A DNA stretch of 37,725 nucleotides from NCBI GenBank assembly GCA_017406955.1, contig JAFQXM010000010.1:1-37725 (forward strand), read 5' to 3'. Under the pieces are notes generated by a model. It searched no databases and was not told the DNA's origin. It worked only from the letters and a program-made list of their open reading frames with translations. The stretch's first letter is position 1. Every line of letters starts with the position of its first letter. Below, in pieces: positions 1-8,469 of this stretch. The translations under genes were made by a program, and so were the position numbers. The DNA is from Bacilli bacterium (GTDB taxonomy: Bacteria; Bacillota_I; Bacilli_A; RF39; UBA660).

Positions 1-49
1 ACACTACTAGATTAAAGTCAAAAGCAAATAAAAATAAAATAACCTACAC

Positions 50-77
50 AAAAAGAGAAAAATAATTTTCTCTTTTT
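50..77 (-). terminator. Hairpin terminator downstream of rnhC
   Basis: A perfect 12-bp stem (50-61 with 66-77) has a 4-nt loop and an A-run/T-run composition, so it can act in either direction. It lies about 60 nt past the rnhC stop. The rest of 1-139 shows no convincing gene; 119-134 holds a short palindrome around TCAAAATTTTGA that I cannot assign. Confidence 0.6.
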
Positions 78-139
78 ACTATAGGTCTTTTTTTATAATG
101 TCTCCTATTTAGGGTTCACATCAAAATTTTGATATCTTT

Positions 140-1051
140 TTAATATATCATTGTGTGAAGTATTCTTTCTGTATTTTTAAAGTTTAGTTTTGCTATATCT
201 TTTAGTTTATCTTCTCCGAACTTTTCTACAACTTCTTCACCAGTAGTGTCTACATCTTTTCCTGCTCCTTTAGGTAGAGGTATATGGATACTATCTGATA
301 GTTTATCAAATTCTTTTAAGAATATATATCTACTTATAATAGATGAAGCTGCGACTGCTAAGTTTTTATCTTCAGCTTTAGTTAAAAAAGTTATATTTCT
401 TTGAATATTAGGAATATCTTTTATATATTCATAATATCTTTTTTCTCTAGCAAATTCATCTACTATTATATAGTTATACTTAGGTTTTTCTTCATTTACT
501 AATTGATATAAAACACTATTATGCATAATAGCCTTTATTTTGTTCATATTTGTATCTTTATTATACTTTTCGTTATATTCTTTATTAGTTAGTATCATAC
601 TTCTATATTTTATTTTTTTAGCTATTTTAGGAGCAATCTTTAATATTTTTTCATCATCTATTTTTTTAGAGTCTCCAACTCCTAATTCTTCTAAAAACTT
701 AATATCTTTCTTATCTACAAATGACGCTGTTACTACTATTGGTCCAAAGTAATCTCCAGTACCAACTTCATCAGAGCCTACTACTGATGCATTATAATAC
801 TTTTTATTTACTTCTTTTGTTTTATCTATATTTTTTTTAGTATTTTCTAAAGCTATTCCCCACATAGAAGCATCTACATCAGCAGAAGTTCCTTGAAACA
901 TTACTTTACCAGATTCATACATAGTAATTACAGTATCTTCATCTTCTGCTTGAAATACTACATAAGGTATTTTTTTGTCTCTTTTTTTATCTTTATAGTA
1001 TTCAATCATCTTTTTCTTTATTTCATCATTTACTTTAATAACAACGTTCAT
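140..1051 (-). CDS. rnhC: Ribonuclease HIII
   Basis: RNase HIII removes RNA from RNA-DNA hybrids in the cytoplasm, such as R-loops and primers. The 303-residue length is typical of HIII. An N-terminal TBP-like substrate-binding region (about residues 1-85) precedes an RNase H type 2 fold. The signature DEVGTGDYFGP supplies acidic residues D94 and E95; GVGDSKK (D127) and a later IIVDEF follow. The N-terminal extension and GTGDYFGP separate it from RNase HII. The ATG is preceded by AGAGGTG. It is transcribed divergently from cvpA; in B. subtilis rnhC also neighbours a cvpA-family gene and lies near trxA. Identification is secure from the motifs. Confidence 0.96.
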   Translation of the reverse strand: MNVVIKVNDEIKKKMIEYYKDKKRDKKIPYVVFQAEDEDTVITMYESGKVMFQGTSADVDASMWGIALENTKKNIDKTKEVNKKYYNASVVGSDEVGTGDYFGPIVVTASFVDKKDIKFLEELGVGDSKKIDDEKILKIAPKIAKKIKYRSMILTNKEYNEKYNKDTNMNKIKAIMHNSVLYQLVNEEKPKYNYIIVDEFAREKRYYEYIKDIPNIQRNITFLTKAEDKNLAVAASSIISRYIFLKEFDKLSDSIHIPLPKGAGKDVDTTGEEVVEKFGEDKLKDIAKLNFKNTERILHTMIY

Positions 1052-1068
1052 ATAAACACCTCTATTTT

Positions 1069-1077
1069 ATTATAGCA
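1069..1077 (-). promoter_or_regulatory. Extended -10 promoter for rnhC
   Basis: Read on the minus strand, 1077-1069 is TGCTATAAT, a perfect extended -10. No good -35 is visible. The predicted start leaves a leader of only about 10 nt, so the AGAGGTG ribosome site would lie at the very 5' end. A plus-strand TATAAT at 1096-1101 may serve cvpA. Confidence 0.5.
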
Positions 1078-1121
1078 TATTTTTTCTAAATAGTTTATAA
1101 TAATAGTAAGGATGTGATAAT

Positions 1122-1841
1122 ATGAATATATTTGATGTCGCAATAATTTTGATTATCTTAATGTTTGGAGTAGTTGGATTTAAAAAAGGTATTATTAAAG
1201 AAACTGTTTCTTTAGTTGGACTTATATTAGTATTTGTTATAGCTTTCTTATTTAAAGGATATATTGGAAATATTTTATGTAAGTATTTACCATTCTTTAA
1301 TTTTACTGGCAAATTAAAAGGATTAGTTACTTTAAATATATTGATGTATCAATTAATTGGATTTTTCTTGATATATAGTATATTATTCTTCCTTTATATA
1401 GTTCTTTTAAAAATGTCTAGCGTTATACAAAAATTTATAAATATGACATTAGTATTATGGTTACCATCTAAAATAGGGGGATTAATAGTTGCGTTAATAG
1501 AAGGTTACATTATAATGTTCGTAATATTATTAACATTATATATTCCGTTAAGTGGAAATGCTTTCTTTAATGAAAGTAAAGTAGTAAATCAAATTATTTA
1601 TAATACTCCAATACTTTCAAATAGTAGTTCCAATATAACTAAATCTATTGATGATATATATAATTTAGGTACAAAAATAGAAAAAAATGAAATAAGTACA
1701 AATGAAGCGAATTTAGAGTCTTTAGATATTATGTTAAAACATAAAATAGTTAGTAAGAAAACTGTTGAACAGTTAATAGTTTTAGATAAACTTAAAGATG
1801 TTAAGGATACTGATAAAGTTTTAGGTAAATATAAGGAGTAA
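1122..1841 (+). CDS. cvpA: CvpA family membrane protein
   Basis: This is a 239-residue membrane protein with about four hydrophobic segments: residues 5-25, 27-47, 70-95 and 115-145. The beginning, MNIFDVAIILIILMFGVVGF followed by KKGIIKE, is the CvpA-family pattern of a first helix, a GxxKG turn and a second helix. The family was named for colicin V production in E. coli; its molecular role in Firmicutes is unsettled and often linked to envelope stress. A 90-residue hydrophilic C-terminal tail is probably cytoplasmic. The ATG follows AAGGATGTG. Four nucleotides separate its stop from the next start, whose AAGGAG ribosome site lies inside this gene's final codons, so the genes form one operon. 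Confidence 0.85.
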   Translation: MNIFDVAIILIILMFGVVGFKKGIIKETVSLVGLILVFVIAFLFKGYIGNILCKYLPFFNFTGKLKGLVTLNILMYQLIGFFLIYSILFFLYIVLLKMSSVIQKFINMTLVLWLPSKIGGLIVALIEGYIIMFVILLTLYIPLSGNAFFNESKVVNQIIYNTPILSNSSSNITKSIDDIYNLGTKIEKNEISTNEANLESLDIMLKHKIVSKKTVEQLIVLDKLKDVKDTDKVLGKYKE

Positions 1842-1845
1842 TAAT

Positions 1846-2313
1846 ATGAGTAAAAAAAAATTAAGAATTATAGTTATTGTAGCTATTGTATTTGTATTAT
1901 TTATCGGTTTAATAACAGTAAAATATTTTATGAACACTGATTATTTTAAATTTGGTAGTAGTAATGGTGTTTATTATACAGCTATTGGCCATGGATGTAG
2001 GAATGAGAGTGGACTATATAAAGAAGGTTATAATCCTAAAGGAGTTTGCTATAGTAATGGATATCACATTATAAATAAAAATAAAGTTATCATTACAAGT
2101 ACTACAACTTGTGGTGTTAAATTAACAGTAAAAAAAATAAAAATCAAAAAGAATATGAATGTAGAAGTTAAATTAGGTAATGGTTCATATGTTAATGCAA
2201 TGCAATGTTTTTGTTCACCAAATTTAACTATAAAATTTAGTAAAAATATCAAATCTATAAAAGTTATAGATAAAAATGGAAAAAGAATTAGGAGTTGTTC
2301 AAATTCAAAATAA
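1846..2313 (+). CDS. Membrane-anchored extracytoplasmic protein with six cysteines
   Basis: I do not recognise a family. The 155-residue protein has a lysine-rich start, one transmembrane helix (about residues 8-27) and an outside domain rich in Ser, Asn and Lys. That domain holds six cysteines (51, 68, 89, 121, 123, 151), an even number that could form three disulfides, including a CFC pair at 121-123. There is no lipobox. The start is supported by AAGGAG seven nucleotides upstream. It sits between cvpA and thioredoxin in what looks like one transcript, which hints at envelope or redox stress without proving it. The predicted thioredoxin is cytoplasmic, so a direct redox partnership is uncertain. 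Confidence 0.8.
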   Translation: MSKKKLRIIVIVAIVFVLFIGLITVKYFMNTDYFKFGSSNGVYYTAIGHGCRNESGLYKEGYNPKGVCYSNGYHIINKNKVIITSTTTCGVKLTVKKIKIKKNMNVEVKLGNGSYVNAMQCFCSPNLTIKFSKNIKSIKVIDKNGKRIRSCSNSK

Positions 2314-2326
2314 TAAAGGAGGAATT

Positions 2327-2626
2327 ATGAAAATTTTAGAAAAGAAAGAAGATTTTAAAGAATTAATTAGTAATGGGAAAGTATTAGTAGATTTTTATGC
2401 TGATTGGTGTGGACCTTGTAAAATGTTAAGTCCTGTATTAGAAGAGTTTGATAAAGAAAATAAAGATATAGAAGTAGTTAAAGTTAATGTAGATAATTTT
2501 CAGAAATTAGCTAAAGAATATGGTGTAATGTCTATCCCTAATTTAGTAGTATTTAAAGATGGAGAAGTTGTAAATAATAATGTAGGTTTTATAGATAAAG
2601 ATAGTTTAGTAGATTTAGTTAAATAA
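2327..2626 (+). CDS. trxA: Thioredoxin
   Basis: This 99-residue protein has the classic thioredoxin active site WCGPC (W27, C28, C31) and the cis-proline P71 in MSIP. It reduces disulfides in cytoplasmic proteins using thioredoxin reductase, which is not in this window. It has no signal peptide. I chose the ATG at 2327 because AAAGGAGG lies just before it; an in-frame ATG at 2276 would add 17 residues inside the preceding gene without a ribosome site. It is slightly shorter than most thioredoxins (about 105) but the fold is complete. It is probably co-transcribed with the two genes before it. Confidence 0.95.
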   Translation: MKILEKKEDFKELISNGKVLVDFYADWCGPCKMLSPVLEEFDKENKDIEVVKVNVDNFQKLAKEYGVMSIPNLVVFKDGEVVNNNVGFIDKDSLVDLVK

Positions 2627-2639
2627 TTTTGGTGATAAT

Positions 2640-4664
2640 ATGGCTATAAATGATGAAAAATATATAAGAAAGAAATATGGAGAAAACATGTGGAAGTTAT
2701 GTAGACGTCTATTTCCAAAACCCCTAGAACGAGCTGAGTTATTAGCAAGTATTTTGGATTATTATTTTGATCATGGAAGAGGTTTATATGACTACATTGA
2801 AGATAATAACTTGGAATTTGAATTCCAAAGTTTTGTGTTGCAAAAAATATATCCACGTGAATATCAAGTCAATTTTGATAAGCCAGATAAAACACCAAAA
2901 GAATTATTAAAAGAAGCTGGTTATAAATTATATAAATGTGAGTCAGAAGAAGAGATCCAAAAATTTAAAAAGTATTATACTGACAGGGAATCTTTATGTA
3001 CTTTTAAAGGTGGTAGATTAGATACTAGTTATGTTTATTTTGCAGTTAAAGATAATGTAGATGAAATTAAAAGGGAAGATTTTACTGATCCAAAAAGAGA
3101 AGATCTTTATGGTACAAGTGTTTTGAGTATTCAATTTTCTAAGGGACCAAGTCATGCTTTATCTATTATAAATAGATATAATCATTCTGTAGATAGACCT
3201 AATGCTACATTTGGAAATAATTTAGATAATATTATACCAGGACTTACTGCTAGTTTTGCTCATTATGAAGGAATGGTTCAATCTAAAATTGAAACATTTG
3301 AAGACCATATGATGAGTGGATATGTTCAAGATAGTAAGAAAAAATTTCATAAAATACTTGCATTAGTAGATGGTTATGCTTTTTGTGAAAATAATTATAT
3401 TATTGATATGAAGACACATTCAATAGATAAAACATATATTGATAAAGAAAGATATATATTTATGGATGGATATATATTAGATCAAAAAGAAAAGAAATTT
3501 ATTAACTATATTGATAAGTCATATTATAGGTCATTTAATGATGCTAATGGTGAGATAGAACGTATTAATGTAAGTAAAGAATCTAAAAATAACAAAACAA
3601 TTACAATTGAAAGTAAAGAGTTTTCACCAATTACTATTAAACTTGATGAAGGAAAAATAATTTATTATAAAAATGATAATGTTAAAGAATTAGGCAAAAA
3701 ATTTATGAGTTCTTCTCGTTATTTAGAGGAAGTAGATTTACCTAATGTTGAAAAAGCAGGAGATGGAGTATTTGAAAATTCTTTCAAATTAAAAACTTTA
3801 AATATGCCTAATGTACGTGAAATAGGTGATTACTTTTTAGTTAATGGTTATGATGTTTTAAATATTAATTTAAATAGTGTAGAAAAAATAGGGACAGATT
3901 TTTTAGGTTATAATAAATCTTTATATAAACTAAAACTTCCTAATGTTAAAGAAATAGACGATGGTTTTTTAGAATATAATGAGTTTTTAGAAATATTTGA
4001 AGCTAATAAATTAGAAAAGATGGGACATAGTTGTTTTCAATATAATATTGAATTACACAAATTAAATTTACCTAGTTTAAAAGAGATGGATAACTATTCA
4101 TTTAATTGTAATCTAGGGATGGAAACAGTATCATTACCAAATTTAGTTAAAATGGGTGATAATTGTTTTGAGGTAAACAAAAGTATTAATTTTATTGATT
4201 TAAATAAGGTAGAGAAGATAGGTAATAATTGTTTTAAAGAAAATACTGAATTAGAAGATTTCTTTGGACCTAATGTAGAAAAGATAGGGGATAACTTTTT
4301 AGATAGAAATAAAATATTACATTTATTTTATGCTCCTAAGTTAAGATATGTAGGTGATTACTTTTTGGGTAGTAATAATGGTTTAAACCAATTATCTTTA
4401 AATAATTTAGAACGAGTTGGAAAGGGATTTTTACTTTCTAATAAAGTACTAAGAAGATTAAAAATGCCTAAAGTTAAATTTAATAATAGTCCTGAAGAAT
4501 TTATTGATAGTTTATTTTTGGCTAGTAATATTGGTGATATTGAAATGTTTGTTCCATTATCTACTAAATATAAATATAGACTTATGAAAAAAATTAATAA
4601 AGAAATATCTTTAAATGGATTTACTAATAATGAAGATGAAGAGGGAATTAATTATATTCGTTAA
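2640..4664 (+). CDS. Leucine-rich-repeat protein with an unassigned N-terminal domain
   Basis: The 674-residue protein has no signal peptide or transmembrane helix, so it is probably cytoplasmic. Residues 1-215 form a region I cannot name, with the well-structured segment KREDLYGTSVLSIQF and later NRYNHSVDRPNATFGNNLDN. Residues 362 to about 614 are eleven 22-residue repeats plus a partial one, of the BspA/LRR_5 type (L-x-x-L-x-L-P-N-[VL]-x-[KE]-[IM]-G-D-x-[CF]-[FL]-x-x-N). The repeat scaffold suggests protein binding. The ATG has only a weak GGTGAT site, the form also seen before lepA and rnc. It follows trxA by 13 nt and may be co-transcribed, ending at the terminator at 4701. No function is assigned. 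Confidence 0.85.
   Translation: MAINDEKYIRKKYGENMWKLCRRLFPKPLERAELLASILDYYFDHGRGLYDYIEDNNLEFEFQSFVLQKIYPREYQVNFDKPDKTPKELLKEAGYKLYKCESEEEIQKFKKYYTDRESLCTFKGGRLDTSYVYFAVKDNVDEIKREDFTDPKREDLYGTSVLSIQFSKGPSHALSIINRYNHSVDRPNATFGNNLDNIIPGLTASFAHYEGMVQSKIETFEDHMMSGYVQDSKKKFHKILALVDGYAFCENNYIIDMKTHSIDKTYIDKERYIFMDGYILDQKEKKFINYIDKSYYRSFNDANGEIERINVSKESKNNKTITIESKEFSPITIKLDEGKIIYYKNDNVKELGKKFMSSSRYLEEVDLPNVEKAGDGVFENSFKLKTLNMPNVREIGDYFLVNGYDVLNINLNSVEKIGTDFLGYNKSLYKLKLPNVKEIDDGFLEYNEFLEIFEANKLEKMGHSCFQYNIELHKLNLPSLKEMDNYSFNCNLGMETVSLPNLVKMGDNCFEVNKSINFIDLNKVEKIGNNCFKENTELEDFFGPNVEKIGDNFLDRNKILHLFYAPKLRYVGDYFLGSNNGLNQLSLNNLERVGKGFLLSNKVLRRLKMPKVKFNNSPEEFIDSLFLASNIGDIEMFVPLSTKYKYRLMKKINKEISLNGFTNNEDEEGINYIR
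3723..4480 (+). repeat. 66-nt tandem repeats encoding the LRR array
   Basis: Eleven full units of 66 nt (22 codons) and a partial twelfth encode the LRR solenoid. Each unit carries the L-P-N-[VL]-x-[KE]-[IM]-G-D core. Units are diverged at the nucleotide level, so the array is old rather than recently expanded. Confidence 0.85.
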
Positions 4665-4700
4665 AAAGTGTCAATGATTTATGTATAGTTTACATATTAG

Positions 4701-4731
4701 AAAGAATTACTTTACAATAAGTGATTTTTTT
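4701..4731 (+). terminator. Terminator after the LRR gene
   Basis: AATTACTT (4705-4712) pairs with AAGTGATT (4719-4726) with one G-U pair around a TACAAT loop. The stem extends outward through A-T pairs into a long T-run. It ends the preceding transcript just before the ppdK promoter. Confidence 0.65.
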
Positions 4732-4735
4732 CTTT

Positions 4736-4762
4736 TGTTTTACATAACATTTATGTTATACT
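4736..4762 (+). promoter_or_regulatory. Promoter of ppdK
   Basis: An extended -10, TGTTATACT (4754-4762), is preceded by TTGTTT at 4736-4741 with a 15-nt spacer, a weak -35. The predicted leader is about 23 nt and contains the AAAGGA ribosome site of ppdK. Confidence 0.6.
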
Positions 4763-4792
4763 ATTCTGGTAGGGAAAGAAAGGAATGATTAA

Positions 4793-7420
4793 ATGACAAA
4801 ATGGGTTTACCTATTTACAGAAGGTAATGCTGATATGAGAAACCTTCTTGGAGGAAAAGGAGCTAATTTAGCAGAAATGACTAATATTGGATTACCAGTA
4901 CCTCAAGGTTTCACAATTACAACTGAGGCTTGTACTCAATATTATGAAGATGGAAGAGAAATTAACGATGAAATACAAGGACAAATTAATGAGTATATCG
5001 TTAAGATGGAAGAAATTACAGGGAAGAAATTTGGAGATAAAGAAAATCCATTATTAGTTTCTGTAAGAAGTGGTGCGAGAGCTTCAATGCCTGGTATGAT
5101 GGATACTATTCTTAATTTAGGTTTAAATGAAGAAGTAGTAGAAGTTATTGCGGAAAAATCTAATAATCCTAGATGGGCATGGGATTGCTACAGAAGATTT
5201 ATTCAAATGTATTCTGATGTAGTTATGGAAGTTGGTAAGAAATATTTTGAAGAACTTATTGACGAAATGAAAGATAAAAAAGGTGTTAAAGATGATATTG
5301 ATCTAGATGCTGATGACTTAAAAGAGTTAGCAGATCAATTTAAAGCTTCATATAAAGAAAAAGTAGGAGAAGAATTCCCAACTGATCCTAAAGAACAATT
5401 AATGGGAGCTATTAAAGCTGTATTTAGATCATGGGATAATCCAAGAGCTAATGTTTATAGAAGAGATAACGATATTCCTTATTCTTGGGGAACTGCTGTA
5501 AATGTTCAATCAATGGCATTTGGTAATATGGGAGATGACTGTGGTACAGGTGTTGCATTTACAAGAGATCCAGCTACTGGAGATAAAGGTTTATTTGGTG
5601 AATTCTTAACTAATGCACAAGGTGAAGATGTTGTTGCTGGAGTACGTACTCCAATGCATATATCTGAAATGGAAGATAAATTTCCAGAAGCATTTAAAGA
5701 ATTTAAAGATGTTTGTAAAACTCTAGAAGATCACTATAGAGATATGCAAGATATGGAATTTACTGTTGAACATGGTAAGTTATATATGTTACAAACTAGA
5801 AATGGAAAAAGAACTGCTCAAGCTGCATTAAAGATTGCTTGTGACTTAGTTGATGAAGGAATGAGAACTGAAGCTGAAGCAGTTGCTATGATAGATCCAA
5901 GAAATTTAGATACATTATTACATCCACAATTTGATGCTAAAGCATTAAAAGAGGCTACTCCAATTGGAAAAGGGTTAGGAGCTTCACCTGGAGCTGCTTG
6001 TGGTAAAGTTGTATTTACTGCAGATGATGCTGCAGAATGGAATGAAAACGGAGAAAAAGTTGTACTAGTCCGTTTAGAAACATCTCCTGAAGATATTACA
6101 GGTATGAAAGCTTCTCAAGGTATCTTAACAGTTCGTGGAGGTATGACTTCACATGCTGCAGTTGTTGCTCGTGGTATGGGAACTTGCTGTGTATCTGGTT
6201 GTGGAGATATCGCAATGGATGAAGCAAATAAGAAGTTTACTTTAGATGGTAAAACATTTAAAGAAGGAGATTATATATCAATTGATGGATCAACTGGTAA
6301 TATTTATGAAGGAATTATTCCTACAGTTGATGCTACTATCGCTGGAGAATTTGGAAGAGTTATGAAGTGGGCTGATGAAATTAGAACACTTAAAGTTAGA
6401 ACTAATGCTGATACACCAGCTGATGCTAAGAAAGCTCGTGAATTAGGAGCAGAAGGTATTGGACTTTGCCGTACAGAGCATATGTTCTTTGAAGAAGATA
6501 GAATTGCTGCTTTCCGTGAAATGATTTGTGCTGATACAGTTGAAGAGCGAGTTGCTGCACTAGATAAGATCCTACCTTATCAACAAGGTGACTTTGAAGA
6601 ATTATATGAAGCTTTAGAAGGATATCCAGTTACTATACGTTTCTTAGATCCACCACTACATGAGTTTGTACCAACTGAAGAAGCAGATATTAAGAAGTTA
6701 GCTGATGCTCAAGGTAAGAGTGTGGAAGATATTAAGACATTAATTGATTCATTACATGAATTCAATCCAATGATGGGACACAGAGGTTGTAGACTTGCTG
6801 TTACTTATCCAGAAATAGCTAAGATGCAAACAAGAGCTATCATTAGAGCGGCTATTAATGTTAAGAAAAATCATCCTGATTGGGATATTAAACCAGAAAT
6901 TATGATTCCACTTATTTGTGAAGTTAAGGAATTAAAATATGTTAAGAATGTTGTAGTTGAAACTGCAGATGAAGAAATTAAAAATGCTAATTCTGACTTA
7001 GAATATGAAGTTGGAACTATGATTGAAATTCCTCGTGCTGCATTAACTGCAGATGAAATAGCTAAAGAAGCAGACTTCTTCTGTTTCGGAACAAATGATT
7101 TAACTCAAATGACATTTGGTTTCTCAAGAGATGATGCTGGTAAGTTCTTAGATGCTTACTATGATGCTAAAATCTTTGAAAATGATCCATTTGCTAAGTT
7201 AGATCAAACTGGTGTTGGTAAATTAATGGAAACTGCTGTTAAATTAGGTAAACCAGTTAATAAAAATTTACATGTTGGTATTTGTGGAGAACATGGTGGA
7301 GATCCTACATCTGTAGAATTCTGTCATGAAATTGGACTTGATTATGTATCTTGTTCACCATTTAGAGTACCAATCGCAAGATTAGCTGCTGCTCAAGCTG
7401 CAATCAAAGATGAAAAATAA
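4793..7420 (+). CDS. ppdK: Pyruvate, phosphate dikinase
   Basis: PPDK interconverts pyruvate + ATP + Pi with PEP + AMP + PPi. In fermentative gut bacteria it often runs glycolytically with PPi. The 875 residues match the family length. An N-terminal ATP-grasp region (about 1-340) is followed by the swivelling phosphohistidine domain with GGMTSHAAV (catalytic H454) and a C-terminal PEP/pyruvate TIM barrel with RTEHMFF and GICGEHGGDP (catalytic C831). A regulatory Thr (T452) lies two residues before the histidine. Codon choice is visibly less A+T-biased than in neighbours, consistent with high expression. It is monocistronic with its own promoter and terminator; its 3' end is duplicated about 1 kb downstream. 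Confidence 0.98.
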   Translation: MTKWVYLFTEGNADMRNLLGGKGANLAEMTNIGLPVPQGFTITTEACTQYYEDGREINDEIQGQINEYIVKMEEITGKKFGDKENPLLVSVRSGARASMPGMMDTILNLGLNEEVVEVIAEKSNNPRWAWDCYRRFIQMYSDVVMEVGKKYFEELIDEMKDKKGVKDDIDLDADDLKELADQFKASYKEKVGEEFPTDPKEQLMGAIKAVFRSWDNPRANVYRRDNDIPYSWGTAVNVQSMAFGNMGDDCGTGVAFTRDPATGDKGLFGEFLTNAQGEDVVAGVRTPMHISEMEDKFPEAFKEFKDVCKTLEDHYRDMQDMEFTVEHGKLYMLQTRNGKRTAQAALKIACDLVDEGMRTEAEAVAMIDPRNLDTLLHPQFDAKALKEATPIGKGLGASPGAACGKVVFTADDAAEWNENGEKVVLVRLETSPEDITGMKASQGILTVRGGMTSHAAVVARGMGTCCVSGCGDIAMDEANKKFTLDGKTFKEGDYISIDGSTGNIYEGIIPTVDATIAGEFGRVMKWADEIRTLKVRTNADTPADAKKARELGAEGIGLCRTEHMFFEEDRIAAFREMICADTVEERVAALDKILPYQQGDFEELYEALEGYPVTIRFLDPPLHEFVPTEEADIKKLADAQGKSVEDIKTLIDSLHEFNPMMGHRGCRLAVTYPEIAKMQTRAIIRAAINVKKNHPDWDIKPEIMIPLICEVKELKYVKNVVVETADEEIKNANSDLEYEVGTMIEIPRAALTADEIAKEADFFCFGTNDLTQMTFGFSRDDAGKFLDAYYDAKIFENDPFAKLDQTGVGKLMETAVKLGKPVNKNLHVGICGEHGGDPTSVEFCHEIGLDYVSCSPFRVPIARLAAAQAAIKDEK

Positions 7421-7470
7421 AATAATAAATACAAAAGATTAGGTTTAGTCACACAACTTAGTCTTTTTTT
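7395..7470 (+). repeat. Direct repeat copy 1: ppdK 3' end plus terminator
   Basis: From AAGCTGCAATCAAAG, the last ppdK codons, through the terminator T-run, this segment matches 8444-8520. There are about eight mismatches and one 2-nt gap over about 76 nt. The two copies bracket the BRO-type gene. Confidence 0.9.
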
Positions 7471-7471
7471 T
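7433..7471 (+). terminator. ppdK terminator
   Basis: A 12-bp stem (7433-7444 with 7456-7467, two G-U pairs) has the loop TTAGTCACACA and a T-tract. The same structure with fully Watson-Crick pairing recurs at 8484-8520. Confidence 0.85.
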
Positions 7472-7474
7472 ATA

Positions 7475-7503
7475 TTGAAACAAAAACAAATGTTTGATAT
7501 AAT
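7475..7503 (+). promoter_or_regulatory. Promoter of the BRO-type gene
   Basis: TTGAAA (7475-7480), a 17-nt spacer and TATAAT (7498-7503) form a near-consensus sigma-A promoter directly after the ppdK terminator. A TTG start codon at 7475 would lie inside this -35 box, which argues against the longer reading frame. Confidence 0.85.
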
Positions 7504-7537
7504 GAATATGGGTAAGTTATTTATAAAAGGAGGTTTA

Positions 7538-8395
7538 ATGAATAATAAATTAGAAACAATATCAAACTTATTTGAAGAAAAAGAAATTAGGAGTATATGG
7601 GATAGTGAGAAGGAAGAATACTATTTCAGTGTAGTTGATGTGATTAATGCTTTAGCAGAACCAAAAGATCCGAGTGATTATTGGACAACATTAAAAAGAA
7701 GGATGATTAAAGAAGAAAAAAGTGAGATTCCGACAAATTGTCGGGAACTGAAATTGAAGTCTTCAAAAGATGGTAAAATGTATAAAACGGACACATTAGA
7801 TACTGTAGGGATATTAAGACTTATAGAATCAGTTCCTTCACCTAAAGCTGAAACTTTTAAACTTTGGCTTGCTAATTTAGGAAAAGAAAGAATAGATGAA
7901 GTGTTTGATCCTGAACTTGCAGCTAATAGGGTAGTAGACTATTATCGTGCTAAGGGTTATAGCGATGAATGGATTAAACAAAGATTAATGGGAATTGTTG
8001 ATAGATTTAAATTAACCGATACTTGGAAAGATGGAGGAATCGAAAAACCAGTAGAATTTGCACTTCTTACAAATGAGATATATAAAACTTGGTCAGGAAT
8101 GAAAGATAATGAATATAAAGCATATAAAGGACTTAGAAAAGAATCTTTAAGAGATAATATGACTGATATAGAACTTGCATTAACTAATATTGGTGAATTA
8201 ACAACTCGTGATATAGCAAGACAAGAACATCCTAAAGGATTAAAAGATAATATGAGCGTTGCTAAGCGTGGTGGTAATGTTGCGAAGGATGCTAGAAAAT
8301 CATATGAAAAAGCTACAAAAAAATCAGCTATTTCAAGTGAAAATGCATTAAATTATAAATACATTGATGATAAAAACAAATTAAAAAATAAGTAA
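7538..8395 (+). CDS. BRO-N domain protein (phage antirepressor-like)
   Basis: This 285-residue protein begins with a BRO-N domain (about residues 1-105). Recognisable pieces are IRSIWDSEKEEYYFSVVDVI, YWTTLKRR, and DTVGILRLIESVPSPKAETF followed by KLWLA. The C-terminal half (WSGM, LRDNMTDIELALTNIGE) is the conserved tail of the stand-alone BRO/antirepressor proteins frequent in gut bacteria. The family derives from phage and large-virus DNA-binding antirepressors; the host role is unknown. The start is fixed by AAAAGGAGG seven nucleotides before the ATG at 7538. It has its own near-consensus promoter and sits between two copies of the ppdK 3' end, which suggests it arrived as a small cassette. 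No integrase or other phage gene accompanies it. Confidence 0.88.
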   Translation: MNNKLETISNLFEEKEIRSIWDSEKEEYYFSVVDVINALAEPKDPSDYWTTLKRRMIKEEKSEIPTNCRELKLKSSKDGKMYKTDTLDTVGILRLIESVPSPKAETFKLWLANLGKERIDEVFDPELAANRVVDYYRAKGYSDEWIKQRLMGIVDRFKLTDTWKDGGIEKPVEFALLTNEIYKTWSGMKDNEYKAYKGLRKESLRDNMTDIELALTNIGELTTRDIARQEHPKGLKDNMSVAKRGGNVAKDARKSYEKATKKSAISSENALNYKYIDDKNKLKNK

Positions 8396-8409
8396 AATCA
8401 TCTTTATTT

Positions 8410-8469
8410 TGTTATTTACGTGTTGCGAGTCGAACTATAGTAGAAGCTGCAATCAAAAATGAAACATAA
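8410..8469 (+). pseudogene. Remnant of a second ppdK 3' end
   Basis: In one frame this stretch reads C-Y-L-R-V-A-S-R-T-I-V-E-A-A-I-K-N-E-T-stop. It aligns with the ppdK C-terminus (CSPFRVPIARL...QAAIKDEK) at C, RV, A, AAIK and E. The last 26 nt are nearly identical to ppdK and the upstream part is diverged. It is followed by the same terminator as ppdK. I read it as a displaced or imported ppdK tail; the diverged portion is short, so chance similarity there is possible. Confidence 0.6.

Noticed and set aside
79-139. Possible insertion sequence end near the left edge (TTAGGGTTCACATC)
   Set aside because: No inverted partner, transposase or target duplication is visible in the window, so it cannot be supported.
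2276-2326. Upstream ATG extending thioredoxin by 17 residues
   Set aside because: It lies in the previous gene without a ribosome site, while AAAGGAGG fits the ATG at 2327 and gives a normal thioredoxin N-terminus.
7475-7537. TTG start extending the BRO-type protein by 21 residues
   Set aside because: The TTG is part of the -35 box and the extension spans the -10; AGGAGG fits the ATG at 7538.
8420-8440. tRNA 3' fragment near GCGAGTCGAAC as an attachment site
   Set aside because: No T-stem pairing, acceptor or CCA can be formed; a diverged ppdK tail explains the stretch better.
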